A stretch of DNA of 14,979 nucleotides from Spirochaetaceae bacterium (GTDB taxonomy: Bacteria > Spirochaetota > Spirochaetia > UBA9216): contig JAQQAK010000140.1 of the NCBI GenBank assembly GCA_028527945.1, positions 1-14,979 of the forward strand, read 5' to 3'. Position numbers and translations under genes: made by a program. The notes under the pieces were generated by a model, which was not told the origin of the DNA, searched no databases, and saw nothing but the letters and a program-made list of their open reading frames with translations. Position 1 is the first letter of the stretch. The number at the start of each line of letters is the position of its first letter. Positions 1 to 6,463 of this stretch are shown piece by piece.

Positions 1-92
1 TTTTTTTGTTTTTGGGTTTTACTTTTTTGCTGCTTCAAAAAAAATCTGTGAATCCACTTGTAAGGGTTGTATAATATGTTTTATAGCCGAAT

Positions 93-815
93 TTAAAGCA
101 AATCACTAACATAATCTTCATGAAGTAAATCTGTTGTAACCCGTTCCGTTTTCAAGGCCTTAATCACTGATTCTATATCTTCTGTTCTGGGAGCCGGATT
201 TTCTTCAAGGGCATCGTAACGAGCCTATTCTTCATCGGTCATGAGTGGCAGAAGCCATTCAAATCCATATTTTGCGTCTTCGTCATACAAGGTGTCGCCA
301 TCGGGGTATTCAAGATAGGGGGCACCGTATGGATGAGATACTGCAATGACAATAAAGCCATGACTGGCCTTTTTGTTTCGTGATTTTATATCCATTTTTT
401 GAAAGATGCTGTAAATATGTGATTTCATTGTTTTAATACTAATAAATAATTCTTCTGAAATGATTTTATTTGTTTTTTCTTCAAGGATGGTTACGCAAAT
501 TTCTTTTTCTGTAAGGTTGTAACATTCTCCCAAATTGGCAACCTTGTCACTTAGAGTTGCGTGTTGAAATGTCTTTCGCTTCTTTTCCAGTGAAAAGAAA
601 TTAAACAAAGGAGTGATGGAATAAATAAATCCACTAAATATGAAATTGATGATCGCCTCCTGACAATATGTAGAGTAGCCTGGAGATTGTAAGTATTACA
701 ATATCTGGAATAAGTTTTTTACCTTGTCCTCATTGCTTGTTCTTTTTGAGAATTTGATGCTGTCTCTAATTTGAAAGCATACAATTACAAGAATAAAATT
801 AAATATATTAGATAA
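93..815 (-). pseudogene. Decayed membrane-type LuxR-family regulator fused to an unrecognised tail
   Basis: One minus-strand frame reads from just after a stop at 816-818 to a TAA at 93-95, broken by TAA at 696-698 and TAG at 225-227. The first stretch (815-699) encodes a hydrophobic segment around NFILVIVCF and then a basic loop. The second encodes another hydrophobic segment (FIFSGFIYSITPLFNFF) and then a LuxR/GerE helix-turn-helix, recognised by LTEKEICVTILEE, ISEELFISIKTMKSHIYSIF and KMDIKSRNK. That order matches the C-terminal part of regulators with N-terminal membrane helices; most helices and the start codon are missing. After the helix-turn-helix comes an acidic, less AT-rich tail (YLEYPDGDTLYDEDAKYG) that I do not recognise and that runs on past the TAG. 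The longest uninterrupted piece is 225-608 with a TTG start, but no ribosome site supports it. I read it as a remnant, possibly joined to a second gene by deletion. Confidence 0.6.
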
Positions 816-836
816 CTAAGCAGGAATATATTTTCC

Positions 837-854
837 ATATAAAATATTTTATAT
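837..854. repeat. 18-bp AT-only perfect palindrome at the 3' end of the deoR-like gene
   Basis: ATATAAAAT is followed directly by its reverse complement, ATTTTATAT. The palindrome touches the first base of the deoR-like stop codon. It could form a weak AU hairpin in the minus-strand transcript, and a competing hairpin with neighbouring ATATTTT is possible. It has no GC stem or clear U-tract, so a terminator role is only a guess. Confidence 0.35.
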
Positions 855-1657
855 CAAAATTCCTTTTCTTTGTTATAGTGTTCTATAATTTTTTTAGTTT
901 CAGAATCAACAATTATAATTTCTGTTCCAAAATCAGCAGCTTTTTTTACTGATTCAGCAGGTGCCTTGTCATCTGTTATGATAGTGTGTAAATCATTAAG
1001 GTTTATAGAATTACAAAGTGAATTGACATCCCATTTAGAGTAGTCAAGAAGGAGTATTCGCTTTGCTGCAATAGATGCAAGAGCCTTTTTAGTTGTTGTT
1101 AAAGTTTGAGTGTGTTCAAATGCTCCTCCGGGAACCCTGAAAGCCCTGCAGGAAATGAAAGCTATATCAGCTTTATATTTTAATATCTGTTCCGGCTCTT
1201 CAAGCAAAATTGAACGATTAGCATGATTTAAGAATCCTGTTGGAAGAAGAACTTGTACATTACTATTATTGGACAAAGTCATTGCTGCAGTAAGGCTCGG
1301 GGTGATCACGGATAAAGGCATATCGTTTGGAAGCATTGTAACCATTTGTTGTATTGTTGTTCCTGAGTCAAAACAGATACTCTTATATGGTAATAAGTAC
1401 TTTAAAGCAATTGTAGCAATGGCTTGTTTTTCTTTTTTATTTTCATCTATCTGAACATAGTAATCTGTTTCTTCTGCGTTTTCCTGTAAGACTGCAAATC
1501 CATGTTTACGCTGAATAAAATTCATTTCTTGTAGTTTGTCCAGATTCCTTCTGACTGTCATATCGGTACAGTTTAGCAATTCAGAAAGTTCTTTAATTGA
1601 GATAATTTTTTTAGCCTGCATAATTTCAATAATTTGAGCTTGCTTATCCTTTCGCAT
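854..1657 (-). CDS. DeoR/GlpR-family transcriptional repressor
   Basis: This 267-residue protein has the full DeoR layout. Residues about 1-55 form the winged helix-turn-helix (ISIKELSELLNCTDMTVRRN). Residues about 70-250 form the DeoRC sensor domain, with DSGTT at 97-101, the strand IAFISCRAF and a late ILLLDYSKW strand. The family usually represses sugar operons and is released by a phosphorylated sugar bound in the DeoRC fold; its length is typical. ATG at 1655-1657 is preceded by an AAAGGTG-like ribosome site. The gene is divergent from the kinase-transketolase-dehydrogenase-ABC operon and shares its control region, so it is very probably the local regulator and may control itself, since a palindrome overlaps its likely -35 box. 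The effector is unknown; the phosphoketose made by the neighbouring kinase is the natural candidate. Confidence 0.92.
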   Translation of the reverse strand: MRKDKQAQIIEIMQAKKIISIKELSELLNCTDMTVRRNLDKLQEMNFIQRKHGFAVLQENAEETDYYVQIDENKKEKQAIATIALKYLLPYKSICFDSGTTIQQMVTMLPNDMPLSVITPSLTAAMTLSNNSNVQVLLPTGFLNHANRSILLEEPEQILKYKADIAFISCRAFRVPGGAFEHTQTLTTTKKALASIAAKRILLLDYSKWDVNSLCNSINLNDLHTIITDDKAPAESVKKAADFGTEIIIVDSETKKIIEHYNKEKEF

Positions 1658-1700
1658 TAACTGTACACCTTTTACTGTAGTTATTTATAGAATTATAAAA

Positions 1701-1729
1701 ATTATACTATAAGTTTTTTTTTAAAACAA
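1701..1729 (-). promoter_or_regulatory. Likely promoter of the deoR-like gene
   Basis: Read on the minus strand, a perfect TATAAT (1701-1706) lies 17 nt from a weak TTGTTT (1724-1729). The spacer is mostly a run of nine A. The -35 half overlaps the palindrome CAACATGTTG (1727-1736), which suggests autoregulation. Confidence 0.5.
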
Positions 1730-1866
1730 CATGTTGGAAGATGAACATTATTAATCATTGTAAAATGTTTGAAAAAGAACAATAAATGTTTGAAAAAAAA
1801 CTTGACAGCGATTATTAAGCGTTTTATTATTTTGTAAATGAACTAAAAAAAACATTATATGTTTTT
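1727..1866. promoter_or_regulatory. Candidate operator cluster for the DeoR-like repressor
   Basis: The divergent region holds repeated AAACAT/ATGTTT-type half-sites: the palindrome CAACATGTTG at 1727-1736, GAACAT at 1743-1748, two direct copies of AAATGTTTGAAAAA at 1763-1776 and 1784-1797 (21 bp apart, two helical turns), and an inverted repeat AAAAACAT-TAT-ATGTTTTT at 1848-1866. These flank or overlap both predicted promoters, where a DeoR-type repressor with several sites would be expected. Assigning them to this regulator is an inference. Confidence 0.5.
1802..1830 (+). promoter_or_regulatory. Strong sigma-70 promoter of the polyol operon
   Basis: A perfect TTGACA (1802-1807) and TATTAT (1825-1830) are separated by exactly 17 nt. 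Transcription should start near 1837, giving a leader of about 60 nt before the kinase gene. The leader contains the inverted repeat at 1848-1866, well placed for repression. Confidence 0.75.
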
Positions 1867-1897
1867 AAAACTTCTATATTTAAGGGACTGAAGGGTT

Positions 1898-3412
1898 GTG
1901 GCTACATTTTATATATTGGGTATAGATCAGAGTACACAGGGAACTAAAGCTGTTCTTTTTGATAAAAACGGTAAAATGATTGGTCGTAGTGATATTTCAC
2001 ATCGGCAAATAATTAGTAAAGAAAGCTGGGTTTCTCATGACCCTGAAGAAATTTATCATAACATTATTGCGGCAACCAGAAAAGTTGTTGAAGAAACAGG
2101 AATAGATAAAAAACAAATAAATTGTATTGGTATATCTAATCAGCGTGAGACTACAGTATGTTGGAATAAAAAAACAGGTAAACCTTTAGATAACGCAATA
2201 GTCTGGCACTGTAATAGAGCAAAAGCAATTTGTAATCGAATAGGTGAAGATTCTTCTATAACAGAAGATATTTATGAGAGAACAGGTTTAAAGTTGTCTT
2301 CTTATTATCCTGCTGGAAAAATCCTGTGGATGATAGAAAATCTTCCGGAAATCAAAAAACTGATAAGTGAGAACTCTATAGCATTTGGAACCGTTGACAG
2401 TTGGTTGATTTATAAACTTACTTGTGGGGATTCGTTTAAAACTGATTATTCAAATGCAAGCCGAACACAATTATTCAATATAAAAGAACTTCAATGGGAT
2501 CAGAAAATATGTGATGCTTTTAATGTTCCAATAGAGGCATTGCCTGAAGTTTGTGATTCTGATTCCATTTTTGGATATACAGATTTGGATGGTTTTTTAG
2601 GACAGAAAATTCCTATTAATGGTGTGCTGGGAGATTCTCATGGTGCATTGTTTGGACACAATTGTCTTAGTGAAGGTGATATTAAGGCTACATATGGTAC
2701 TGGTGCTTCTGTAATGTTAAATACTGGAGATGAACCATTTTTCAGTAAGTATGGATTATCGACCTCTTTGGCCTGGAAGGTTAAGGGAAAGGTCTCTTAT
2801 GTTCTTGAAGGTAATATTAATTATACAGGAGCTGTTATTTCATGGTTAAAAGATCAACTCGGATTGATAAAGTCAGCTTCTGAGGCAGAAGCTCTTGCAA
2901 GAGCCGCAGATCCTCATGATCATACTTATATTGTTCCTGCATTTTCAGGTTTGGGTGCTCCATGGTGGAGAGATGATACAAATGCCATTATTACAGGTAT
3001 GAGTAGAAACACAGGTAAAAATGAAATCGTAAAAGCTGGTTCTGAAAGTGCTGCATACCAGATAAATGATGTTATTACTGCTATGAGAAAGGATTCCGGC
3101 ATTAGCATTAACCAAATGTGTGTAGATGGCGGTCCTACTAGGAATAATTATCTTATGCAGTTTCAAAGTGATATTACCAATATCTCAATAAAGATTCCAA
3201 CAGTTGAAGAATTTTCTGTTATTGGGGCTTCATATTTAGCTGGTATATCTGCGGGATTATATGATGAAAGAAATGTCTATAAAAATATTTCATACAGTTT
3301 ATATAAATCAGAAATGAATGAAATCGATAGAAAACTAAAAACTGATGGATGGAATGAAGCTATAGAAATGCTTATTGGTACTAGCAAAAGGAGTAATGAA
3401 AGTGCTGAATAG
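1898..3412 (+). CDS. FGGY-family carbohydrate kinase, glycerol-kinase-like, probably acting on a ketose
   Basis: This 504-residue cytoplasmic kinase has the two-domain FGGY fold and is closest in pattern to glycerol kinase. Visible motifs are GIDQST at 8-13, ISNQRETT at 79-86, IVWHC at 101-105, the catalytic aspartate in GDSHGALFG (Asp246), the phosphate loop YGTG at 267-270, GLGAPWW at 351-357 and VDGGPTRNN at 409-417. Arg83, Glu84 and Trp103 match the glycerol contacts of E. coli GlpK, but the Gln after the catalytic Asp is Ser here, and the residue after Trp103 is His rather than Gln. Together with the transketolase and dehydrogenase neighbours, this suggests a substrate other than glycerol, such as xylulose or another keto-sugar. 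The GTG start at 1898 has AAGGGA 10 nt upstream and gives the family's usual N-terminus. A plain glycerol kinase remains possible. Confidence 0.85.
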   Translation: MATFYILGIDQSTQGTKAVLFDKNGKMIGRSDISHRQIISKESWVSHDPEEIYHNIIAATRKVVEETGIDKKQINCIGISNQRETTVCWNKKTGKPLDNAIVWHCNRAKAICNRIGEDSSITEDIYERTGLKLSSYYPAGKILWMIENLPEIKKLISENSIAFGTVDSWLIYKLTCGDSFKTDYSNASRTQLFNIKELQWDQKICDAFNVPIEALPEVCDSDSIFGYTDLDGFLGQKIPINGVLGDSHGALFGHNCLSEGDIKATYGTGASVMLNTGDEPFFSKYGLSTSLAWKVKGKVSYVLEGNINYTGAVISWLKDQLGLIKSASEAEALARAADPHDHTYIVPAFSGLGAPWWRDDTNAIITGMSRNTGKNEIVKAGSESAAYQINDVITAMRKDSGISINQMCVDGGPTRNNYLMQFQSDITNISIKIPTVEEFSVIGASYLAGISAGLYDERNVYKNISYSLYKSEMNEIDRKLKTDGWNEAIEMLIGTSKRSNESAE

Positions 3413-4232
3413 TCAACAAATTAAAAATCTGAAAATACAAGCGTCTGAAATTTGTGAAAAAACAGTTGAACTCATTTGTAGTGGCGGTGGAGGCCATATT
3501 GGAGGCGATCTTTCTGAAGTTGATATTTTAACTTCATTGTTCAAATATATGAAGCATGATCCTGAAAATCCTGAATGGGCTGATAGAGATTATTTTATTT
3601 TAAGCAAGGGGCATTCTGCTGAAGCCTATTATATATTGTTATCAGAGTATGGGTATCTTACAGAAGAAAATCTTGGAAATTTTGGAAATTTTGGTGCTCT
3701 TTTAGGAGGGCATCCTTCAAAAAAGATTCCAGGAGTTGAAGCCAATACCGGTTCTTTAGGGCATGGTCTGGGGCTCGCGACAGGGATTGCATTAGCTCTG
3801 AAGAAAAACAATAAAAAAAATCGTGTTTTTGTTTTAACAGGTGACGGCGAGCTTGGTGAAGGCAGTAATTGGGAAGCGCTGATGTCTGCATCAAAATATA
3901 AACTTGATAATTTAACATGGATTGTTGATCGCAATTTTTTACAGATTAGCGGTACAACAGAAGAAGTTATGCCTCTTGAGAATTTAAAGAACAAGGCAGA
4001 GGCATTTGGGTTTAAAGCATTAGACATAAACGGTCATGATTTTGACCAGATATTTACTGCCCTGGATACAAGAGTCGAAAATTATCCAATTTGTATTATT
4101 GCCAACACTATAAAAGGAAAAGGTCTTGCTTGTGCGGAGAATAAGGCTGAATGGCATCATAAAACTCCAACACCAGAACAACTTGCAGAATTGAAAAAGG
4201 ATATGGCTGCATATAGGGAGGCATTAGTTTAA
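3396..4232 (+). CDS. Split transketolase, N-terminal (thiamine diphosphate-binding) subunit
   Basis: With its partner, this protein forms a ThDP-dependent transketolase that moves two-carbon ketol units between sugar phosphates. It is about 278 residues, the normal size for a stand-alone N-terminal half. It carries GHIGG at 33-37, KGHSAE at 71-76 and the ThDP/Mg motif GDGELGEG (149-156) ending in Asn180. The frame is open back to TTG at 3375, but AAAGGAG (3387-3393) favours a later start: ATG at 3396 (spacing only 2 nt) or GTG at 3402 (spacing 8 nt). Either way it overlaps the kinase gene by 11-17 nt, so translation is probably coupled. Its downstream partner begins at the last base of its stop codon. 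A transketolase inside a sugar operon, rather than a single housekeeping tkt, points to a dedicated catabolic role. Confidence 0.9.
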   Translation: MKVLNSQQIKNLKIQASEICEKTVELICSGGGGHIGGDLSEVDILTSLFKYMKHDPENPEWADRDYFILSKGHSAEAYYILLSEYGYLTEENLGNFGNFGALLGGHPSKKIPGVEANTGSLGHGLGLATGIALALKKNNKKNRVFVLTGDGELGEGSNWEALMSASKYKLDNLTWIVDRNFLQISGTTEEVMPLENLKNKAEAFGFKALDINGHDFDQIFTALDTRVENYPICIIANTIKGKGLACAENKAEWHHKTPTPEQLAELKKDMAAYREALV

Positions 4233-5194
4233 TGGAAACAGAAGCATGTGGTAGTGCTTTTTCAAAGTTAATTCTTGAAAAAGCTAAAAAAGATAAGGAT
4301 GTAATTGTTGTCTGTACAGACTCTAGAGGTTCTTCCAAGCTTGGAGATTATCCACAAGAAGTGCCTGAGCAGTTTGTTGAAATGGGAATTGCGGAACAGA
4401 ATGCTGTTACAGTTTCTGCCGGAATGGCTCATATAGGAAAAAAGGTCTTTGTAATGGGGCCTGCAAGCTTTTACAGTACTCGTTCTTCTGAACAGGTTAA
4501 GGTTGATGTTGCTTATTCAAGAAATAATGTTGCAATAATTGGAATTAGCGGTGGTATCAGTTATGGCGCGCTGGGAGCTACTCATCATTCTTTACAGGAT
4601 ATTTCTTTTATGCGTGCCATACCTAATCTTGCTGTTGAAATACCTTCTGACGCAACCCAGATGAGAGCTGTTACTGAAGAGTTAGTAGAAAATGGGCAGC
4701 CTATATATATTCGTATTGCAAGAAATCCTGTTCCGGTTCTTTATAAGGATACTTCTGAAATAAAGATAGGTAAAGCAAACCGATGGTTTTCTGGAAAAGA
4801 TGCTGCCATCATTGCTTGCGGGCAATTAGTTGCCAATGCTCTTGATGCCGCAGAATTGCTAAAAAAGGAAGGTATAGAAATAACTGTTGTTGATATGCAC
4901 ACAATCAAGCCGTTAGACACGGATATGATAAAAACAGTTTCTGAAGAGTGCGGCTGTATTCTAACCTTGGAAGAACACAGTATCTATGGTGGATTAGGTG
5001 GCGCTGTTTCAGAATTTATTTCACAAAATATTCCCATTCCTATGCAAATTTGCGGTATTCCTGATGAGGATATTCCTAATGGTACAGATAAAGAAATCTT
5101 TAAATATTATGGATTAAATGCTGAAGGAATTGTTAAAAGAATTAGAAATCTTATTGCTATGAAAAAAAACAGCAAAAATAATGGGGGAAAATAA
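4232..5194 (+). CDS. Split transketolase, C-terminal (pyrimidine-binding) subunit
   Basis: This 320-residue protein supplies the pyrimidine-binding and C-terminal domains of the split transketolase. EMGIAEQN contains the catalytic Glu (Glu55) that activates the thiamine ring, THHSLQD at 117-123 is the donor-site His region, and IRIARNPVP followed by a GKDAAIIACGQLV strand marks the change to the C-terminal domain. DXS-like and pyruvate-dehydrogenase beta proteins share the EQN motif, but pairing with the GDGELGEG subunit identifies transketolase. The ATG at 4232 overlaps the preceding TAA by one base, and the next gene starts at the last base of this stop, so the subunits should be made in fixed ratio. 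Full-length bacterial transketolases are single chains of about 650 residues; split pairs are common in catabolic clusters. Confidence 0.9.
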   Translation: METEACGSAFSKLILEKAKKDKDVIVVCTDSRGSSKLGDYPQEVPEQFVEMGIAEQNAVTVSAGMAHIGKKVFVMGPASFYSTRSSEQVKVDVAYSRNNVAIIGISGGISYGALGATHHSLQDISFMRAIPNLAVEIPSDATQMRAVTEELVENGQPIYIRIARNPVPVLYKDTSEIKIGKANRWFSGKDAAIIACGQLVANALDAAELLKKEGIEITVVDMHTIKPLDTDMIKTVSEECGCILTLEEHSIYGGLGGAVSEFISQNIPIPMQICGIPDEDIPNGTDKEIFKYYGLNAEGIVKRIRNLIAMKKNSKNNGGK

Positions 5195-6237
5195 TGACAG
5201 GTAAAATGAAAGTTTGTGTGTTAACTGGTAAGCAAAAACTGGATTGGATTGAAAGGGAAATTCCTCAGCCTGGAACAGGCGAAGTACAAGTTAAACTTGA
5301 ATATGTAGGTGTTTGTGGTTCAGATCTGCATTTTTATAAAGAAGGATGTCTTGCCAATTGGACTCTTGACGGCCCACTTGCGTTAGGTCATGAACCTGGC
5401 GGAATTGTCACAGCAATTGGTAAGGGTGTTACTAATCTTTCCATAGGAGACAAGGTAGCAATAGAGCCTGCTGTCCCCTGTGGAGTTTGTGAAGATTGCA
5501 GACAGGGCCACTATAATTTGTGTGAAGATGTCAAAATGTTGGCAATACCACATGAGCGTGATGGTGTTTTTTCTGAATATTGTGTTCATGACGCGTCCAT
5601 GTGTTACAAGCTTCCTGAAAATATGGACACAATGGAAGGCGGTTTGTTAGAGCCATTGAATGTAGGGCTTCACGCAACTGAACTTTCTGACGCAAGAGTG
5701 GGAGAGCGTGCAATAGTTCTTGGTAGCGGTTGTATTGGGTTGTGTACAATCATGAGCCTTAAAGCGCGTGGAATAAGTGAAATCTATGTTTCTGATGTCA
5801 TGGACAAACGTCTGGAAAAGGCTCTGGAAGTTGGTGCGACCAAAGTCTTTAATAGTAAAAACGAAAGCATTGAAGATTTTGCAAAAACACTTCCTGGTGG
5901 CGGTGCGGATCAAGTGTATGAATGTGCCGGAAATAGAATTACAACACTTCAAACTTGCAGATTAATTAGACGAGCAGGAAAGGTTACCTTGGTTGGAGTT
6001 TCTCCTGAACCTGTTCTTGAACTTGATGTTGCGACACTAAATGCAATGGAAGGAACTATTTACTCTGTTTATCGTTATAGAAATCTTTATCCAAAAGCAA
6101 TTGCAGCTGTTTCTGCCGGAATTATTCCTGTTAAGAAAATAGTTTCTCATGTTTTTGATTTTAAAGATTGTATTCATGCTGTTGATTACAGTTTAAATCA
6201 TAAGGATGAAGTTATTAAATCAGTTGTCAAGTTTTAA
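5194..6237 (+). CDS. Zinc-dependent medium-chain dehydrogenase, sorbitol/xylitol dehydrogenase type
   Basis: This 347-residue cytoplasmic enzyme belongs to the medium-chain dehydrogenases that oxidise sugar alcohols to ketoses. Catalytic zinc ligands are Cys41 (GVCGSDLHF), His66 and Glu67 (LGHEPGG), with Glu153 in LLEPLNVGLH. Structural zinc ligands are Cys96, Cys99, Cys102 and Cys110. The Rossmann motif GSGCIG is at 177-182, and Asp201 after the second strand predicts NAD rather than NADP. The last gene before the intergenic structures, it starts at ATG 5194, overlapping the transketolase stop by one base with GGGGGAAAA as ribosome site. In this operon it most likely makes the ketose that the FGGY kinase phosphorylates. 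Threonine dehydrogenase and other relatives share the fold, so the polyol assignment rests partly on context. Confidence 0.88.
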   Translation: MTGKMKVCVLTGKQKLDWIEREIPQPGTGEVQVKLEYVGVCGSDLHFYKEGCLANWTLDGPLALGHEPGGIVTAIGKGVTNLSIGDKVAIEPAVPCGVCEDCRQGHYNLCEDVKMLAIPHERDGVFSEYCVHDASMCYKLPENMDTMEGGLLEPLNVGLHATELSDARVGERAIVLGSGCIGLCTIMSLKARGISEIYVSDVMDKRLEKALEVGATKVFNSKNESIEDFAKTLPGGGADQVYECAGNRITTLQTCRLIRRAGKVTLVGVSPEPVLELDVATLNAMEGTIYSVYRYRNLYPKAIAAVSAGIIPVKKIVSHVFDFKDCIHAVDYSLNHKDEVIKSVVKF

Positions 6238-6312
6238 AAACGGCTGATCTTAAGGCCCTCGTATTAATAGAAGTGATATAGGTAGAAATTGCTATCTGAA
6301 TTATTAATAAAG

Positions 6313-6356
6313 GTTTGTTATACGTGTTTGTAGTCAAATCAATATGTATAACAAAT
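6313..6356 (+). other. Intergenic RNA hairpin with long stem, upstream of the binding-protein gene
   Basis: TTTGTTATAC (6314-6323) pairs perfectly with GTATAACAAA (6346-6355). Wobble and Watson-Crick pairs extend the stem to 16 bp (6313-6328 with 6341-6356) around a 12-nt loop. It is not a classic terminator because no U-tract follows. Its place between the enzyme genes and the binding-protein gene suggests an mRNA processing or stability element that lets the importer genes accumulate separately. Confidence 0.5.
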
Positions 6357-6370
6357 AAGTTTTTAGGAGA

Positions 6371-6403
6371 AATGATAAAAAAGCTTTAATGTTTTTTATC
6401 ATT
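6371..6403 (+). other. Second intergenic hairpin with a 5-codon mini-ORF
   Basis: AATGATAAAAAA (6371-6382) and TTTTTTATCATT (6392-6403) are perfect 12-bp arms around a 9-nt loop. An AGGAG (6365-6369) precedes ATG at 6372, which opens a mini-ORF MIKKL ending in TAA at 6387-6389; its start codon lies in the stem. The same frame then stays open to a TGA at 6465-6467 overlapping the binding-protein ATG. It may be a leader peptide, a stability hairpin or the remnant of a lipoprotein signal. Nothing identifies a known riboswitch. Confidence 0.4.
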
Positions 6404-6463
6404 ATTTTATCTGCCATCTAATTTGCTTAGCGGTTTTTGGCAGAGAAATTTTAGGAGGAAAAT

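Noticed and set aside
1..92. Possible gene or RNA at the left edge
   Set aside because: The 92 bases are AT-rich without an open frame, ribosome site or clear stem-loop; I see nothing to annotate.
225..227. In-frame TAG in the LuxR-like frame as a recoded codon (pyrrolysine or readthrough)
   Set aside because: A second in-frame stop (TAA at 696-698) and the missing start codon make ordinary gene decay far more likely.
1269..1454. Plus-strand ORF inside the deoR-like gene
   Set aside because: It lies opposite a conserved DeoRC domain, has no ribosome site and encodes no recognisable protein.
3675..3700. Duplicated GGAAATTTT in the transketolase gene as a recent insertion
   Set aside because: The resulting GNFGNFG segment aligns with the normal length of the family (KTFRQFG-like), so it is chance similarity, not an insertion.
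6238..6463. A known riboswitch or tRNA in the intergenic gap
   Set aside because: Two hairpins are present, but I see no conserved core of a named riboswitch and no cloverleaf.
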